From: CBDCFV01 sp963664625 | GTDB taxonomy: Bacteria > Chloroflexota > Dehalococcoidia > Lucifugimonadales > UBA3495 | Direction: 5' to 3' | Length of the DNA stretch: 64,000 nt | NCBI GenBank assembly: GCA_963664625.1 | Contig: OY761541.1 | Coordinates: forward strand, 3,348,001 to 3,412,000 | Part shown: positions 42,981-52,265 of the stretch, piece by piece | Position numbering within the stretch: the first letter of the stretch is position 1 | How the letters are laid out: every line of letters starts with the position of its first letter | The notes under the pieces: generated by a model | Databases searched by the model: none | Told to the model about the DNA's origin: nothing | What the model saw: the letters and a program-made list of their open reading frames with translations, nothing else | Made by a program: the position numbers and the translations under genes

Positions 42981-43007
42981 AAGGGGACCCGGTTGTCGGG
43001 TCCCCTT
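42981..43007. terminator. Strong stem-loop, probable bidirectional terminator
   Basis: AAGGGGACCCG, loop GTTGT, CGGGTCCCCTT: an 11-bp perfect stem 57 bp past the CorC-like stop, between convergent genes. There is no long T-run on either strand, so termination efficiency is uncertain. Confidence 0.6.
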
Positions 43008-43055
43008 GAATGGTTGGGTGGTTTCCGAAGCGCTAGCTCTGAATGCGCCCTATCC

Positions 43056-43205
43056 TTAAAGCGCCGTCGCCATGTATCCGTAGTACCCCACGGCTAACAC
43101 CAGCAGCATAATACCGAAAATAAAAAGGAATATTCCAACTGTGCTGGTAGGTCGTTGCCGATGCGTACGGTTGCGCGTGAGCATATAATCGTATCCTGCT
43201 TCCAT
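43056..43205 (-). CDS. Small single-pass membrane protein, below usual calling length
   Basis: The product has 49 residues with an excellent ribosome site (AAAGGAGGTGAC directly before the ATG). A basic N-terminal part (MLTRNRTHRQRP) precedes a hydrophobic helix (TSTVGIFLFIFGIMLLVLAV) and a short Tyr-rich tail. The strong ribosome site and clean composition argue for a real gene. The function is unknown. It lies between the terminator-like hairpin and the zinc-ribbon gene upstream of rpoD. Confidence 0.75.
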   Translation of the reverse strand: MEAGYDYMLTRNRTHRQRPTSTVGIFLFIFGIMLLVLAVGYYGYMATAL

Positions 43206-43341
43206 GTCACCTCCTTTCGCTAGACATGCAGGCTCTTAATTCCCGGCATGGTGTTGCTCAGGCAATTTTAACGTTGCTTGCGCATTGCCCGAATTCCAAA
43301 GGCCGGGGAGCGCCCATCTCAAACCGGCACACCCCAGAGGC

Positions 43342-43554
43342 CTACCGAGGTCTGGGGATGTGATTGGCTCCGGGCGTGATGGGCTCGTTCAGGTAAATGT
43401 CCCCGTTTCGGATTTTGACGTTGAAGCCACAGGCGGGATTGGTGCAGACCCAGGCCTTGTAGTGCACCGCCGCTCCTTGACCGCCATAGTCCGATAAGGG
43501 TACTAGCTGGCCTATATTACAGGTCAGGCATTTGGGGATAACCCATTCTTCCAC
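43342..43554 (-). CDS. Zinc-ribbon hypothetical protein upstream/downstream of rpoD
   Basis: The product has 70 residues. Two Cys pairs (CLTC near residue 9 and CTNPAC near 37) fit a zinc ribbon, with VHYKAWVCTNPACGFNVKI in the second knuckle. The rest is short and polar. No function is known. The next gene on this strand upstream is rpoD, 157 bp away. Confidence 0.7.
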   Translation of the reverse strand: MEEWVIPKCLTCNIGQLVPLSDYGGQGAAVHYKAWVCTNPACGFNVKIRNGDIYLNEPITPGANHIPRPR

Positions 43555-43711
43555 TGCTACCTCCTCCCAAGTTGGATTAAGGCCGAGTATAGCATCGAAT
43601 TTTTGGGCGCACCAAGCATAAAATAGTTAGAGATTGACGGTTTTGTTTAACCTTTGACTGTAACCCGACCCGAATCCTTCCCGGTTTGGCCTAATAACAT
43701 TCACATTATGT

Positions 43712-45298
43712 TCACTCAAGGAAATCCTTGAGTTTGCGGGACCGGGTGGGATGGCGTAGTTTCCTGAGGGCCTTGGCCTCAATCTGCCGTATCCGCTCCC
43801 GCGTTACGCCGAACTCCCTCCCGACCTCCTCCAAGGTACGGCTCCGCCCGTCCTGAAGACCGAACCGCAATTGCAGCACGCGCGCTTCCCGCTCGGTCAG
43901 AGTGTGAAGCACTTCGTTGACCTGCTCTTTCAATAACTGGAAGGAGGCGGCGTCGGCCGGAGCGGGGGCGTTCCTGTCTTCGATGAAGTCTCCCAAGTGG
44001 GAATCTTCCTCCTCGCCAATGGGCGTTTCCAGCGACACCGGCTCCTGTGAAATCTTCAGGATCTCTTCAACCTTTTCCGGGCCGATTTCCATTGCGTCGC
44101 CTATCTCTTCCGGCGTAGGTTCCCTGCCGTACTCTTGCAACAGTCGGCGGTGCTGGCGCATGAGCTTGTTGATAGTCTCCACCATGTGTACCGGGATACG
44201 GATTGTCCTCGCTTGGTCGGCGATGGCGCGGGTGATGGCTTGACGGATCCACCAGGTCGCGTAAGTACTGAACTTGTAGCCTTTTCGGTAGTCGAACTTC
44301 TCCACCGCCCTAATCAGGCCGATGTTGCCTTCCTGGATCATGTCCAGTAGTGCCATTCCCCGTCCGATGTACTTCTTGGCTACGCTCACCACCAAGCGCA
44401 GGTTGGCCTCCGTAAGGTGTGCTTGCGACCTTGCGCTTTCCCGGTGAACGTCGCGGAAGTAGCGCCTGAAAAGTGGGTCCATTCGCTGTAATTCGTCGTA
44501 ACAGCCGGGCTGACTCAATGTAGCGCTTAGGTCGCATAGCCGGCAGTCCCTCAGAACGGTGACGGCGTCAGGGGGAAGCAGCCAGCTATTCAAAGACAGG
44601 TTGACTACGTCCCGATATAGCGCTTCGGTATCCGTATCCAACGTCTCCGCAACGCTGGCCAGCAAATCGGGCGACACCTCGGCGTCGATGGCCTCACGCA
44701 GCTTGGGATCGTCCCTGAGTTCCGACAGGGTAAGGTTGGAGGGCAAGCCCAGTTGCTCGCCGAGAGCAACCACCAAGGCCGACGAATCAATCAATCGGCG
44801 GAGCAGACCGCAGGCGAGTTCCCATGGCCTGGGCTGACGTCCTTCCAACCCGCCGAGCTCGGTCTCCAGGGCCGCCAAGTGCTTTCCCCCCTCGATCTTC
44901 CGGGCAAGGGAGCGCTCATCTTTTGACGTAAGCAGGCGGACTCGGCCGATTTCCCGCAAGTACATCCGAACCGGGTCATCCAGCACTTCCATTGTTTCTG
45001 CTTCGGGTTCCCAGTCAGGGTCGTCGCCCTCGGTTTCCGAAGAAGACTCGCCCGAGCCGTCGTCAGTGGGGTCCTTCACTTTGTCTTCCGGCTCCGAGGG
45101 GTCCCACTGCTCTTCCTGAATTTGGGTAGCCAAAGCGGAGGCAATGCTGGATATCCCGTTGGATTCGCTTGCTGCGTCTTCCTCCTGCCGGGCCTTCACA
45201 CCGCGAAAGATTTCGACTATCGTGTCCCCCTCTTCGGGTTCGTCGGTCCCTTCAAGAAATTCCTCGGGACTGAGACTGGTGCTTCTGCGTCTGGGCAT
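43712..45298 (-). CDS. rpoD: RNA polymerase sigma factor RpoD (primary sigma-70)
   Basis: The product has 528 residues. An acidic N-terminal part (1-100) precedes region 1.2 (DDPVRMYLREIGRVRLLT), a non-conserved insert, region 2 (LRLVVSVAKKYIGRGMALLDMIQEGNIGLIRAVEKFDYRKGYKFSTYATWWIRQAI split over subregions), region 3 and region 4 (TLEEVGREFGVTRERIRQIEAKALRKLR). It directs polymerase to housekeeping promoters. The dnaG gene lies 2 bp upstream, the conserved dnaG-rpoD macromolecular synthesis order. Confidence 0.96.
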   Translation of the reverse strand: MPRRRSTSLSPEEFLEGTDEPEEGDTIVEIFRGVKARQEEDAASESNGISSIASALATQIQEEQWDPSEPEDKVKDPTDDGSGESSSETEGDDPDWEPEAETMEVLDDPVRMYLREIGRVRLLTSKDERSLARKIEGGKHLAALETELGGLEGRQPRPWELACGLLRRLIDSSALVVALGEQLGLPSNLTLSELRDDPKLREAIDAEVSPDLLASVAETLDTDTEALYRDVVNLSLNSWLLPPDAVTVLRDCRLCDLSATLSQPGCYDELQRMDPLFRRYFRDVHRESARSQAHLTEANLRLVVSVAKKYIGRGMALLDMIQEGNIGLIRAVEKFDYRKGYKFSTYATWWIRQAITRAIADQARTIRIPVHMVETINKLMRQHRRLLQEYGREPTPEEIGDAMEIGPEKVEEILKISQEPVSLETPIGEEEDSHLGDFIEDRNAPAPADAASFQLLKEQVNEVLHTLTEREARVLQLRFGLQDGRSRTLEEVGREFGVTRERIRQIEAKALRKLRHPTRSRKLKDFLE

Positions 45299-45300
45299 TA

Positions 45301-47139
45301 CTATCCTCTTCCTCCATTCTTTTGGTAACCGGCCTGTAGACTGGCCTGGTTCTCTTTTATACGTTGGTTTACGTTCAGCACGTCCAGATAAGCCTCATCA
45401 GATGAGTCCATCGGCTCGTCCTGAAACCTTAGCCACTCTTCCCGCTTCAACTCTTTCAGATGGCGGTCTTCCAGTTTCCGGACCACGTCTGCAAGGGCGG
45501 CCGTGCGCTTCTGCGGGTCCGTCGGCGGCGTTTCTCTTTGCAGTATCCCGTCCAATGGTCCGGCCAATTCTTCCCCGACCAGACCGGCCAACGCTTCCGG
45601 GCCTGATTGGACCTCTCGACCTTGGCAAACGCGGAGCCATTGGAGGAAAATCTCCCGGTACTCCAATCGCCGGAAATACTCCGGCTTCAGTCCCTCCGCC
45701 AAGCCTTCCAAGTCCGGCTGATTCAGCAGCAGCGTAAGGCAATACTCCTCGACCGAGTCGCTGTCTTGGGAAAACGCCGGCGAAGCCGGCTTCCTTGTTT
45801 GTGTCGCGGTGCGCTGTGGACGACGCACTGCCATTGGTCGATCGACCCTGGCCCGCAATTCGTCCCTGGTCATCCTCACTGCATCAGCCAACATTTGGAA
45901 ATAGTGGTCCTGCCGGAAGGGTTCGGCCACTGCGTAAATGAACGGAAGGACCGCCCCCACCACCAAAGCCTTGCCGTCCGGAGTTGAAACGTCCGATTGA
46001 GCTGAAAGAGCGGCAAGCAAGTATTCGATTAACGGTTTGCCATGCTCTACTATTCGCGTCCATTCCTCCGGTGACCGGTGAATCACATCGTCCGGGTCCT
46101 GTCCGGCGGGCATGACAGCGATTTTCAAGTCCGGGGTTTCTCGGCCATGCAGGATCGAAGTGTTTCCGACTCTGCCCACCACATGGACTTGGAATACTTG
46201 CCAGGACGATTCCAGGCTGCGAAGAGTGGCCTGCTGGCCAGCAACGTCGGCGTCCAACGCCATCGTTATGTCATTGGTCAAACGACGTATCTCCGCCACC
46301 TGGTTTTCCGTAAGCGCCGTCCCCATGGAAGCGACCACGTTGTCGAATCCTTCCTGGTGGGCGGCGATGGCGTCCATGTATCCCTCAACTATAACCGCCC
46401 CCTTTTGACGAACGGCGTCCTTGGCCAGGTTCAACCCGTACAGAATGTGGCCCTTGTCGAAAGTCGGCGTGCGGGGTGAATTGAGGTATTTGGGCTGCGA
46501 ATCGCCCATCGCCCGCGCCCCGAACCCTCCCAGTCCTCCTTGGGCGTTCCGTATCGGGAACATCAACCGGCCCCGGAAAAGGTCCATTAATCGGCCGTTT
46601 TGCGACTCCCTCACTATGCCGGACTGGGCCAGTTGTTGGGGCGTGAACCCTTGGCCTGTCAGGTGTTGCTTCAACGATTCTCCGTCGGGCGGGCTCAATC
46701 CCAGTTCGAATTTGCTTATCGCCTCATTCGATACACCACGTCCTTTGAGGTACTCTCTCGCCCCGGCCCCTTGGGAAGACGCCAAAACCCGCTGGAAGTA
46801 AATTCGGGCAGCTTCGTTGATCTCCAGGCCGCTTTCCTGCTCCGTGCGCCTTTGCCTGTCCGGCAACGCAACACCGGTCTGTTGCGCCAGATCTTTCAGG
46901 ACGTCGGCAAACTCCAGGCCCTCGGCCCGCATCACGAAAGAAAATACGTCGCCGCCGGTAGCGCAGGCCCCGAAACACCGCCACGTTTGGCGGTCCGGGA
47001 AAACGTGAAAGGAGGGGGTTTTTTCCTGGTGAAAGGGGCAGTTCGCCTTGTGACTGCGGCCGGACCGTTGCAACGGAACGTAACGAGACACTACATCTAT
47101 GATGTCAAGCCGTCCCTTTATGTCGTCAACAACGGTCAT
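45301..47139 (-). CDS. dnaG: DNA primase DnaG
   Basis: The product has 612 residues. The CHC2 zinc domain (NCPFHQEKTPSFHVFPDRQ with Cys pairs) is followed by the TOPRIM catalytic core (VIVEGYMDAIAAHQEGFDNVVASMG, then MALDADVAGQQA) and a C-terminal helicase-binding region. It synthesises RNA primers at the replication fork. It is co-oriented with rpoD. Confidence 0.96.
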   Translation of the reverse strand: MTVVDDIKGRLDIIDVVSRYVPLQRSGRSHKANCPFHQEKTPSFHVFPDRQTWRCFGACATGGDVFSFVMRAEGLEFADVLKDLAQQTGVALPDRQRRTEQESGLEINEAARIYFQRVLASSQGAGAREYLKGRGVSNEAISKFELGLSPPDGESLKQHLTGQGFTPQQLAQSGIVRESQNGRLMDLFRGRLMFPIRNAQGGLGGFGARAMGDSQPKYLNSPRTPTFDKGHILYGLNLAKDAVRQKGAVIVEGYMDAIAAHQEGFDNVVASMGTALTENQVAEIRRLTNDITMALDADVAGQQATLRSLESSWQVFQVHVVGRVGNTSILHGRETPDLKIAVMPAGQDPDDVIHRSPEEWTRIVEHGKPLIEYLLAALSAQSDVSTPDGKALVVGAVLPFIYAVAEPFRQDHYFQMLADAVRMTRDELRARVDRPMAVRRPQRTATQTRKPASPAFSQDSDSVEEYCLTLLLNQPDLEGLAEGLKPEYFRRLEYREIFLQWLRVCQGREVQSGPEALAGLVGEELAGPLDGILQRETPPTDPQKRTAALADVVRKLEDRHLKELKREEWLRFQDEPMDSSDEAYLDVLNVNQRIKENQASLQAGYQKNGGRG

Positions 47140-47296
47140 ATATACAGGGTGGATTATGCCAAGCTATATTCTATCACCCCCAACCAGTTTTTGCCACTCC
47201 GTTGACCCACGCGGTCAGGGAATAACTTGACATGAAATTCGCAACATCTTACACTCGATGTAGTTGATGTGATTTACATCCATCAACGCCTAACGC

Positions 47297-47374
47297 GGCC
47301 CGGTGGTGTAGTTGGTCTAACATACCGCCCTGTCAAGGCGGAGATCGGCGGTTCGAGTCCGCTCCGGGTCGCCA
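47297..47374 (+). tRNA. tRNA-Asp (GTC)
   Basis: Acceptor GGCCCGG pairs with CCGGGTC (one G-U). Anticodon stem CCGCC/GGCGG with loop CTGTCAA gives GTC. The T-arm is GGCGGTTCGAGTCCGC, the discriminator is G, and CCA is encoded. Confidence 0.94.
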
Positions 47375-47601
47375 ACTTCAGTCCCACAAGTCCAGATGGC
47401 CCTTGAGACCCAAGGGTTACGGGCAACATTCCCTCCAGTTGACCCAAGGCCTCTTTGCGTCCTGAAACCAACCCCGGTCTCTGTCCCAAAGGGTCTCAAC
47501 TTCATTGACACCCACCACACCTTTGCCTACCATCGGGGCAGCCGCGGCAACTGCCCGTACTCGGAGCGCCACCGCAGGGGAAACACCAAGGAGAGATACC
47601 A

Positions 47602-48708
47602 ATGAGGGCGTCATACTTTGCATGTATGGGGTACGCGGAACGGCACAAGTTTCCCCCGGGCTGGCCCGTGCCTCCTGCCCATTATGACTCCGACACAGCT
47701 ATGCAAAGCTACCAGGAGGGCTTGGCCGAGTGCGAGTTGGCCGAAAGAGTGGGGTTCGACTGGGTGAGCCTCTCGGAGCACCATTACTCCGGCAACCGTA
47801 CAACCCCCAACCCGGCCGTAATGGCGGCCGTTGTTGCCGAGCGGTGCAAGCGGGTAAAGATAGCCCTGCTGGGACAACTGCTGCCGTTGAACAATCCGAT
47901 ACGCATCGCCGAGGAGATCGGGATGCTGGACAACCTCACCGGCGGGCGGCTGGTGGTGGCGTTCATGCGCGGTGTCCTCAGCGAAGACCAAGTGTACGAC
48001 CTGAACCCGGCGGAGGGCCGGGAGAGACTGATCGAAGGCATGGACCTGGTTATCAAGGCATTGACCGAGCCCCAGCCATTTTCATGGGAGGGTCGCCACT
48101 ACCGGTACCGCACCGTTTCGGTGTGGCCTCGGCCGGTGCAGCGGCCCATGCCTCCGTTGATAGTGGCCACCAGGAGCGAGGACTCGGTCCGGTATGCCGC
48201 CGAAAACCGCTTGGGGCTGGGCGTCGCCTACGCCTCAGTGGAAGATACATCCAAGGTCGTCGCCCAATACGTTGAACTTTGCCGGGAAGCTGGCTGGCAG
48301 CCGGACTCCGACCAGATCGTCTACCGGGGAGGAATCTGCCTTGGAGAGACGGACCGGGAGGCGGAGGCGCTGCTGGAGGGACTGGAGTCGCGCGGAATAG
48401 AGCGGGGCCTGACCATAGGCCCTGCGCTTACGCGGGCGGTGCAATCTGCCCGCGCCGGAGAGCCGTTCGACAGGCGCAAGGTTTTCGCCGATCCTAGTCC
48501 AACGGGCATGGGGCGCGGCATCAGGGGTATGGTGGGCTTCGTCGGAGGACCGGACACCGTAACAAGGCAACTGAAGGCGTTCCATGAACAGTGCGGCGTA
48601 GGTGTCGTTGACTTAGCGTTCCAGCAGCCGGGCATAACCCACCACCAGGTAATGAAGCAAATAGAGCTGTTCAGCAGGGAAGTGCTGCCCCGCCTCAGAG
48701 AATTTTAG
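47602..48708 (+). CDS. LLM-class flavin-dependent oxidoreductase (copy 1)
   Basis: The product has 368 residues with AAGGAGAG before the ATG. A bacterial luciferase-like TIM barrel with ERVGFDWVSLSEHHYSG, NNPIRIAEEIGMLDNLTGGRLVVAFMRG and GFVGGPDTVTRQLKAFHEQ. It would use FMNH2 or F420 for oxidation of an organic substrate. It is the first of five such genes within 10 kb. The substrate is not predictable. Confidence 0.9.
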   Translation: MRASYFACMGYAERHKFPPGWPVPPAHYDSDTAMQSYQEGLAECELAERVGFDWVSLSEHHYSGNRTTPNPAVMAAVVAERCKRVKIALLGQLLPLNNPIRIAEEIGMLDNLTGGRLVVAFMRGVLSEDQVYDLNPAEGRERLIEGMDLVIKALTEPQPFSWEGRHYRYRTVSVWPRPVQRPMPPLIVATRSEDSVRYAAENRLGLGVAYASVEDTSKVVAQYVELCREAGWQPDSDQIVYRGGICLGETDREAEALLEGLESRGIERGLTIGPALTRAVQSARAGEPFDRRKVFADPSPTGMGRGIRGMVGFVGGPDTVTRQLKAFHEQCGVGVVDLAFQQPGITHHQVMKQIELFSREVLPRLREF

Positions 48709-48813
48709 CGCCGGCCGGGAATGAGACCGATTCGATGGGTCAGTTTAATACCATTGGATCGTTCGGGCAGGATTTCGGAGGTGGCCTGTGAATGAATGGT
48801 GTTGTATGCGTAT

Positions 48814-48840
48814 GGATTCCCGCCTGCGCGGGAATGACGG
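48814..48840. repeat. REP-like palindrome
   Basis: ggattcccgcctgcgcgggaatgacgg between LLM copies 1 and 2. Confidence 0.8.
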
Positions 48841-48949
48841 GTTGGGGTAGTTGGGAGTAGAATCCCATAGTAAATTAGCGCCGCTATGATTGATCGTCTG
48901 GGAGTACGCCAATCCCGGATGCGAAGTCGTCCCGAAAGAGCATTTGTGC

Positions 48950-50080
48950 ATGAAAGTCTATTACTTCAGCGAATTCCCTTATCACGAGTACCCCGACGAG
49001 GAGGGCCATAAGTACCCCTCCCTCCGGCTGACTTTCCCCAACACCTTCTTCGACCCCCAGACCGCCAACGGACTGTTCAAACGCTACTTCGACGAGTGCC
49101 AGTACGTCGATGAACTTGGCTACGACGGCATCATGGTCAACGAGCACCACAGCACGCCGTCGTGCATGAACGCCTCGTGCAACCTGACCGCCGCCGTTCT
49201 GGCCCGCACCACGCAAAACGCCAAGATTCTGCTCCTGGGCAACATTCTCCCCATACACGAAAACCCCGTCCGCTTGGCCGAAGAGATTGCCATGATCGAC
49301 GTTATCTCCGGCGGCCGGGTGATTTCCGGGATGGTTCGTGGCACGGGCGTGGAGACCGTATCCACCAACGTCAACCCAGTGGAGAACCGGGAGCGGTTCG
49401 AGGAGTGCCACGACCTGCTGATAAAGACGTGGACCACCCCAGGCCCCTTCCGGTGGGAAGGCAAGCACTACAACTTCCGGGTGGTCAATCCCTGGATTAC
49501 CCCCATACAACAGCCCCATCCGCCCGTGTGGGTACCGGGCTCGGCCAGCCCGGAGACCGCCCAGTGGGCCGGCAGCCGGGGATATACCTACGTTGCCTTT
49601 CTCACTCCCTTGGACGTCACCGAGGACCTGTTCGGCATCTACCGCACCGCCGCGGTGGAGTCAGGCCACGAACCGGGACCAGACAACTACGGCTACCTGC
49701 TGTGCTGCTACGTGGGAGAGACGCAAGAGAAGGCCGAGGAGGAAGCCCGCCACTTCATCTGGCGTATGGGCGAGACTACCAGGGCCCCGAGGGAGTACAT
49801 GAACCCGATCGGCTACCGCACCCAGGCCGGTCAGCAGGTGGCGGCGCGGCGCAACGCCCGCCCCCTCATCAGCCAGAGTTTCGAGGAACTGAACGAGAAC
49901 TACCACATCGTCTGCGGCACTCCCGACACGGTCCTGAAGAAACTCGAATACCTGCATAAGCGGCTGGGCATGGACCACCTGATAATGTACGGCCAAGAGT
50001 CCAGAATGTCCCACGACGCCACCATGTCCAACATCGGTCTCTTCGGCAAAGAGGTGCTTCCCGTCATCAAGGACTGGTGA
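48950..50080 (+). CDS. LLM-class flavin-dependent oxidoreductase (copy 2)
   Basis: The product has 376 residues from the ATG at 48950, giving the usual MKVYYFSEFPYHEYP start. An upstream ATG at 48890 adds 20 residues. Barrel motifs include YDGIMVNEHHS, ENPVRLAEEIAMIDVISGGRVISGMVRG and VCGTPDTVLKKLEYLHKRLG. It is followed after 56 bp by the pentenoate hydratase-like gene, possibly co-transcribed. Confidence 0.9.
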   Translation: MKVYYFSEFPYHEYPDEEGHKYPSLRLTFPNTFFDPQTANGLFKRYFDECQYVDELGYDGIMVNEHHSTPSCMNASCNLTAAVLARTTQNAKILLLGNILPIHENPVRLAEEIAMIDVISGGRVISGMVRGTGVETVSTNVNPVENRERFEECHDLLIKTWTTPGPFRWEGKHYNFRVVNPWITPIQQPHPPVWVPGSASPETAQWAGSRGYTYVAFLTPLDVTEDLFGIYRTAAVESGHEPGPDNYGYLLCCYVGETQEKAEEEARHFIWRMGETTRAPREYMNPIGYRTQAGQQVAARRNARPLISQSFEELNENYHIVCGTPDTVLKKLEYLHKRLGMDHLIMYGQESRMSHDATMSNIGLFGKEVLPVIKDW

Positions 50081-50136
50081 CGATGGCAACAAACGTGTCT
50101 TGACCCAGAGCGACTAATGCCGATACGGAAGGTGGA

Positions 50137-50934
50137 ATGATGGCTGATGCCAGCGTTGCCCGACAGGCTGCCGAGTTCCTTTACCGCGCCCATCGGGAGC
50201 GCGAGGTATTTGCCCGGCTCCCCGCTCATATCTCGCCGGCCACCATCGAGCAAGCCTACGAAATGCAGGACGCCTTCAATTCTCTCATTGCGCCGGAACG
50301 GGGGCCGTTGGCAGGTTACAAGATAGCCTTGACCACACCGGTCATGCAGCGGATGGTGGGGTTCGATGCCCCTTGTGCCGGCGTAGTGTTCCAACAGGGC
50401 GTCCATCATTCGCCGGCGACGGTCAAGAGCGACGACTACGTCCGGCTCGGCGCCGAATGTGAAATAGCGGTGCGGTTGGCCAGCGATTTACCCACCTCCG
50501 ACGCACCCTATGACCGGGAGAAGGCATCACAGGCTGTTGGGGCGTTGATGCCGGCCTTCGAGTTGGTGGACGACCGGGGTGCCGACTACTCCAACCTGTA
50601 CTTTCTGGACGTGGTCGCCGACAACACTTGGAACGCCGGAGTGGTGTTGGGACCGGAGACTACTGACTGGGCGAACCTTGACTTGGGAGACGCGCAGGGA
50701 GAAATGACCATCAACGGGGCCACGGCGGGCACAGGTCACGGGCGCGACGTACTGGGTCATCCTCTCGACGCTCTGGCTTGGCTGGCCAACACCCTGGCCG
50801 CCCGCGGCAAGGAATTATCCGCCGGCATGATCGTAATGACCGGCAGCATCGTCAGCACCAAGTTCCTGAATCCCGGCGATGCCGCCGTGTTCAATTTTGA
50901 AGGCCTCGGCGAGGTCAGCCTGACAGTTTCCTGA
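50137..50934 (+). CDS. 2-keto-4-pentenoate hydratase / FAH family protein
   Basis: The product has 265 residues. It is a fumarylacetoacetate hydrolase-like fold of the MhpD branch, with GYKIALTTPVMQRMVGFDAPCAG, metal-binding acidic residues in LGAECEIAVRL and VDDRGADY, and C-terminal GSIVSTKFLNPGDAAVFNFEGLGEVSLTV. It would hydrate 2-oxopent-4-enoate-type products of meta-cleavage. Its 3' end is duplicated at 52096-52210. Confidence 0.9.
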   Translation: MMADASVARQAAEFLYRAHREREVFARLPAHISPATIEQAYEMQDAFNSLIAPERGPLAGYKIALTTPVMQRMVGFDAPCAGVVFQQGVHHSPATVKSDDYVRLGAECEIAVRLASDLPTSDAPYDREKASQAVGALMPAFELVDDRGADYSNLYFLDVVADNTWNAGVVLGPETTDWANLDLGDAQGEMTINGATAGTGHGRDVLGHPLDALAWLANTLAARGKELSAGMIVMTGSIVSTKFLNPGDAAVFNFEGLGEVSLTVS

Positions 50935-50992
50935 GTCCGACCGGCCCATTAGTCCAGGTGCGGCAGCACCTTGTCCGCCAGCAGCCTCAGCG
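50829..50992. repeat. Direct repeat copy A flanking the NucS-like insertion
   Basis: About 164 bp covering the end of the hydratase gene (from gatcgtaatgaccggcagc), the gap, and an isolated fragment of the 3' end of an LLM gene (the reverse strand reads SLRLLADKVLPHLD then stop). It is about 90% identical to 52096-52265. Confidence 0.85.
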
Positions 50993-50999
50993 AGAATCT

Positions 51000-52076
51000 C
51001 TAATCTGGAGCTGTAACTGGGGATAGCCCATTGGCCTCCCGATAGGCGTCAGTCAAAGCTTCCAGCAAGCCGTCGGGCAACTCGTAAAAAGTTCTGCTAT
51101 TGCGGGAGGAGAGGCTACTTATCTCCTCTATGCGAGCTTTGGTCTTAGGGGCATACCGGTTCAGAGCTGTCTCAGAGAGTTCTAATGAGCCTTGGGACGG
51201 GCTCTTATAGATGATGCCTAGCCTAGCATTAGCAAAAGATAGGGTAGGACGCAATGTAGTGTAGCGAGGGCCTCGCCGTGTCTCCAATGATACCAATTTC
51301 TCGTCCTCTAATGACACAGCCCATTCGTATAATCTAGTAAGCATATGCCTAGCGTCCTCCGGCATGTCCTCAATTGCATCACGGAAAACGTCACCTCCAC
51401 CCGTAGCTTCAGGTTGACTGGGACGCTGTCTGCGCTCTTCCACTTCCTTATCGCGGACTCTCACTAAATAGTCTGCAGCTTCCGGCAACGGTATTACCTG
51501 GCTCGCGTCAAGTAAAAGGTCAGTGCCAGTTCGGTACAGTTGCAACTTGATACAAGTGACATCCAATCCATTGCTATTTAACCACAACGCGCTGGTGGTC
51601 AATTCTTTCGAGAATCCTGCAGAGGCTAAGATTATCCGCGGACTCACTGTATCAATCATTGAATCGAGTCCACTAATGTTGCTTAAATGTTGGTCAATAC
51701 GGATTGCTGGGTCGTCGTCGATTCCCCGACGTTGCAGATAACTGCGGTGAGCGTCAATCACCTGTTCCTGAGTCATGTTGGCAACCATAGCAGCATACCG
51801 GATAGATTGGAGTTCCATATGGTCACCTGATTGAGTTCGTTTCAACTCGATAACTACGAGGCGACCGGACTGGTCTAACGCTAACAGATCAATGCTTCGT
51901 CCAGACTCCTCCCAGTTGCTAAACTCTTCAGCCACGACCAAGAGACCCTCCTCCAATACTTGAGGTTGATCACGCAGCAATCGCTGCAAATCTGTTCGTT
52001 CCTGCAATTGCTCCGTCTGGAAAGTTACGGAAGGGATGACTTCCAGGTCCTCGCTGTTCCACCGGTAGAGTGGCAT
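51000..52076 (-). CDS. Endonuclease NucS/DUF91-like PD-(D/E)XK protein
   Basis: The product has 358 residues. The nuclease core appears as RSIDLLALDQSGRLVVIELKR (Asp ... Glu-x-Lys), followed by QSIRYAAMVANMT, a pattern of DUF91/NucS C-terminal domains. Residues 100-200 hold a winged segment (HLSNISGLDSMID). A long C-terminal helical region (residues 225-358) has no clear match. GC is lower than in both neighbours. It is inserted between two diverged copies of a 165-bp segment, so it is likely mobile cargo. Its role may be DNA repair or defence. Confidence 0.8.
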   Translation of the reverse strand: MPLYRWNSEDLEVIPSVTFQTEQLQERTDLQRLLRDQPQVLEEGLLVVAEEFSNWEESGRSIDLLALDQSGRLVVIELKRTQSGDHMELQSIRYAAMVANMTQEQVIDAHRSYLQRRGIDDDPAIRIDQHLSNISGLDSMIDTVSPRIILASAGFSKELTTSALWLNSNGLDVTCIKLQLYRTGTDLLLDASQVIPLPEAADYLVRVRDKEVEERRQRPSQPEATGGGDVFRDAIEDMPEDARHMLTRLYEWAVSLEDEKLVSLETRRGPRYTTLRPTLSFANARLGIIYKSPSQGSLELSETALNRYAPKTKARIEEISSLSSRNSRTFYELPDGLLEALTDAYREANGLSPVTAPD

Positions 52077-52095
52077 ACCCGCTCTCCTGAGATTC

Positions 52096-52265
52096 GATCG
52101 TAATGACCGGCAGCATCGTCAGCACCAAGTTCCTCAATCCCGGCGATGCCGCCGTGTTCAATTTTCAGGGCCTCGGCGAGGTCAGCCTGACGGTTACCTG
52201 ATTCCGGTCAGCCCAGCCCGTCAGTCCAAGTGCGGCAGCACCTTGTCCGCCAGTAGCCGCAAGGA
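52096..52265. repeat. Direct repeat copy B flanking the NucS-like insertion
   Basis: 170 bp including an isolated 3' end of the hydratase gene (GSIVSTKFLNPGDAAVFNF ... SLTVT, stop) joined to the genuine 3' end of LLM copy 3. Most differences from copy A are single bases. Confidence 0.85.

Noticed and set aside
42981..43007. Riboswitch-like structure near the CorC-like gene
   Set aside because: It is a plain 11-bp hairpin downstream of the gene with no aptamer-like sequence.
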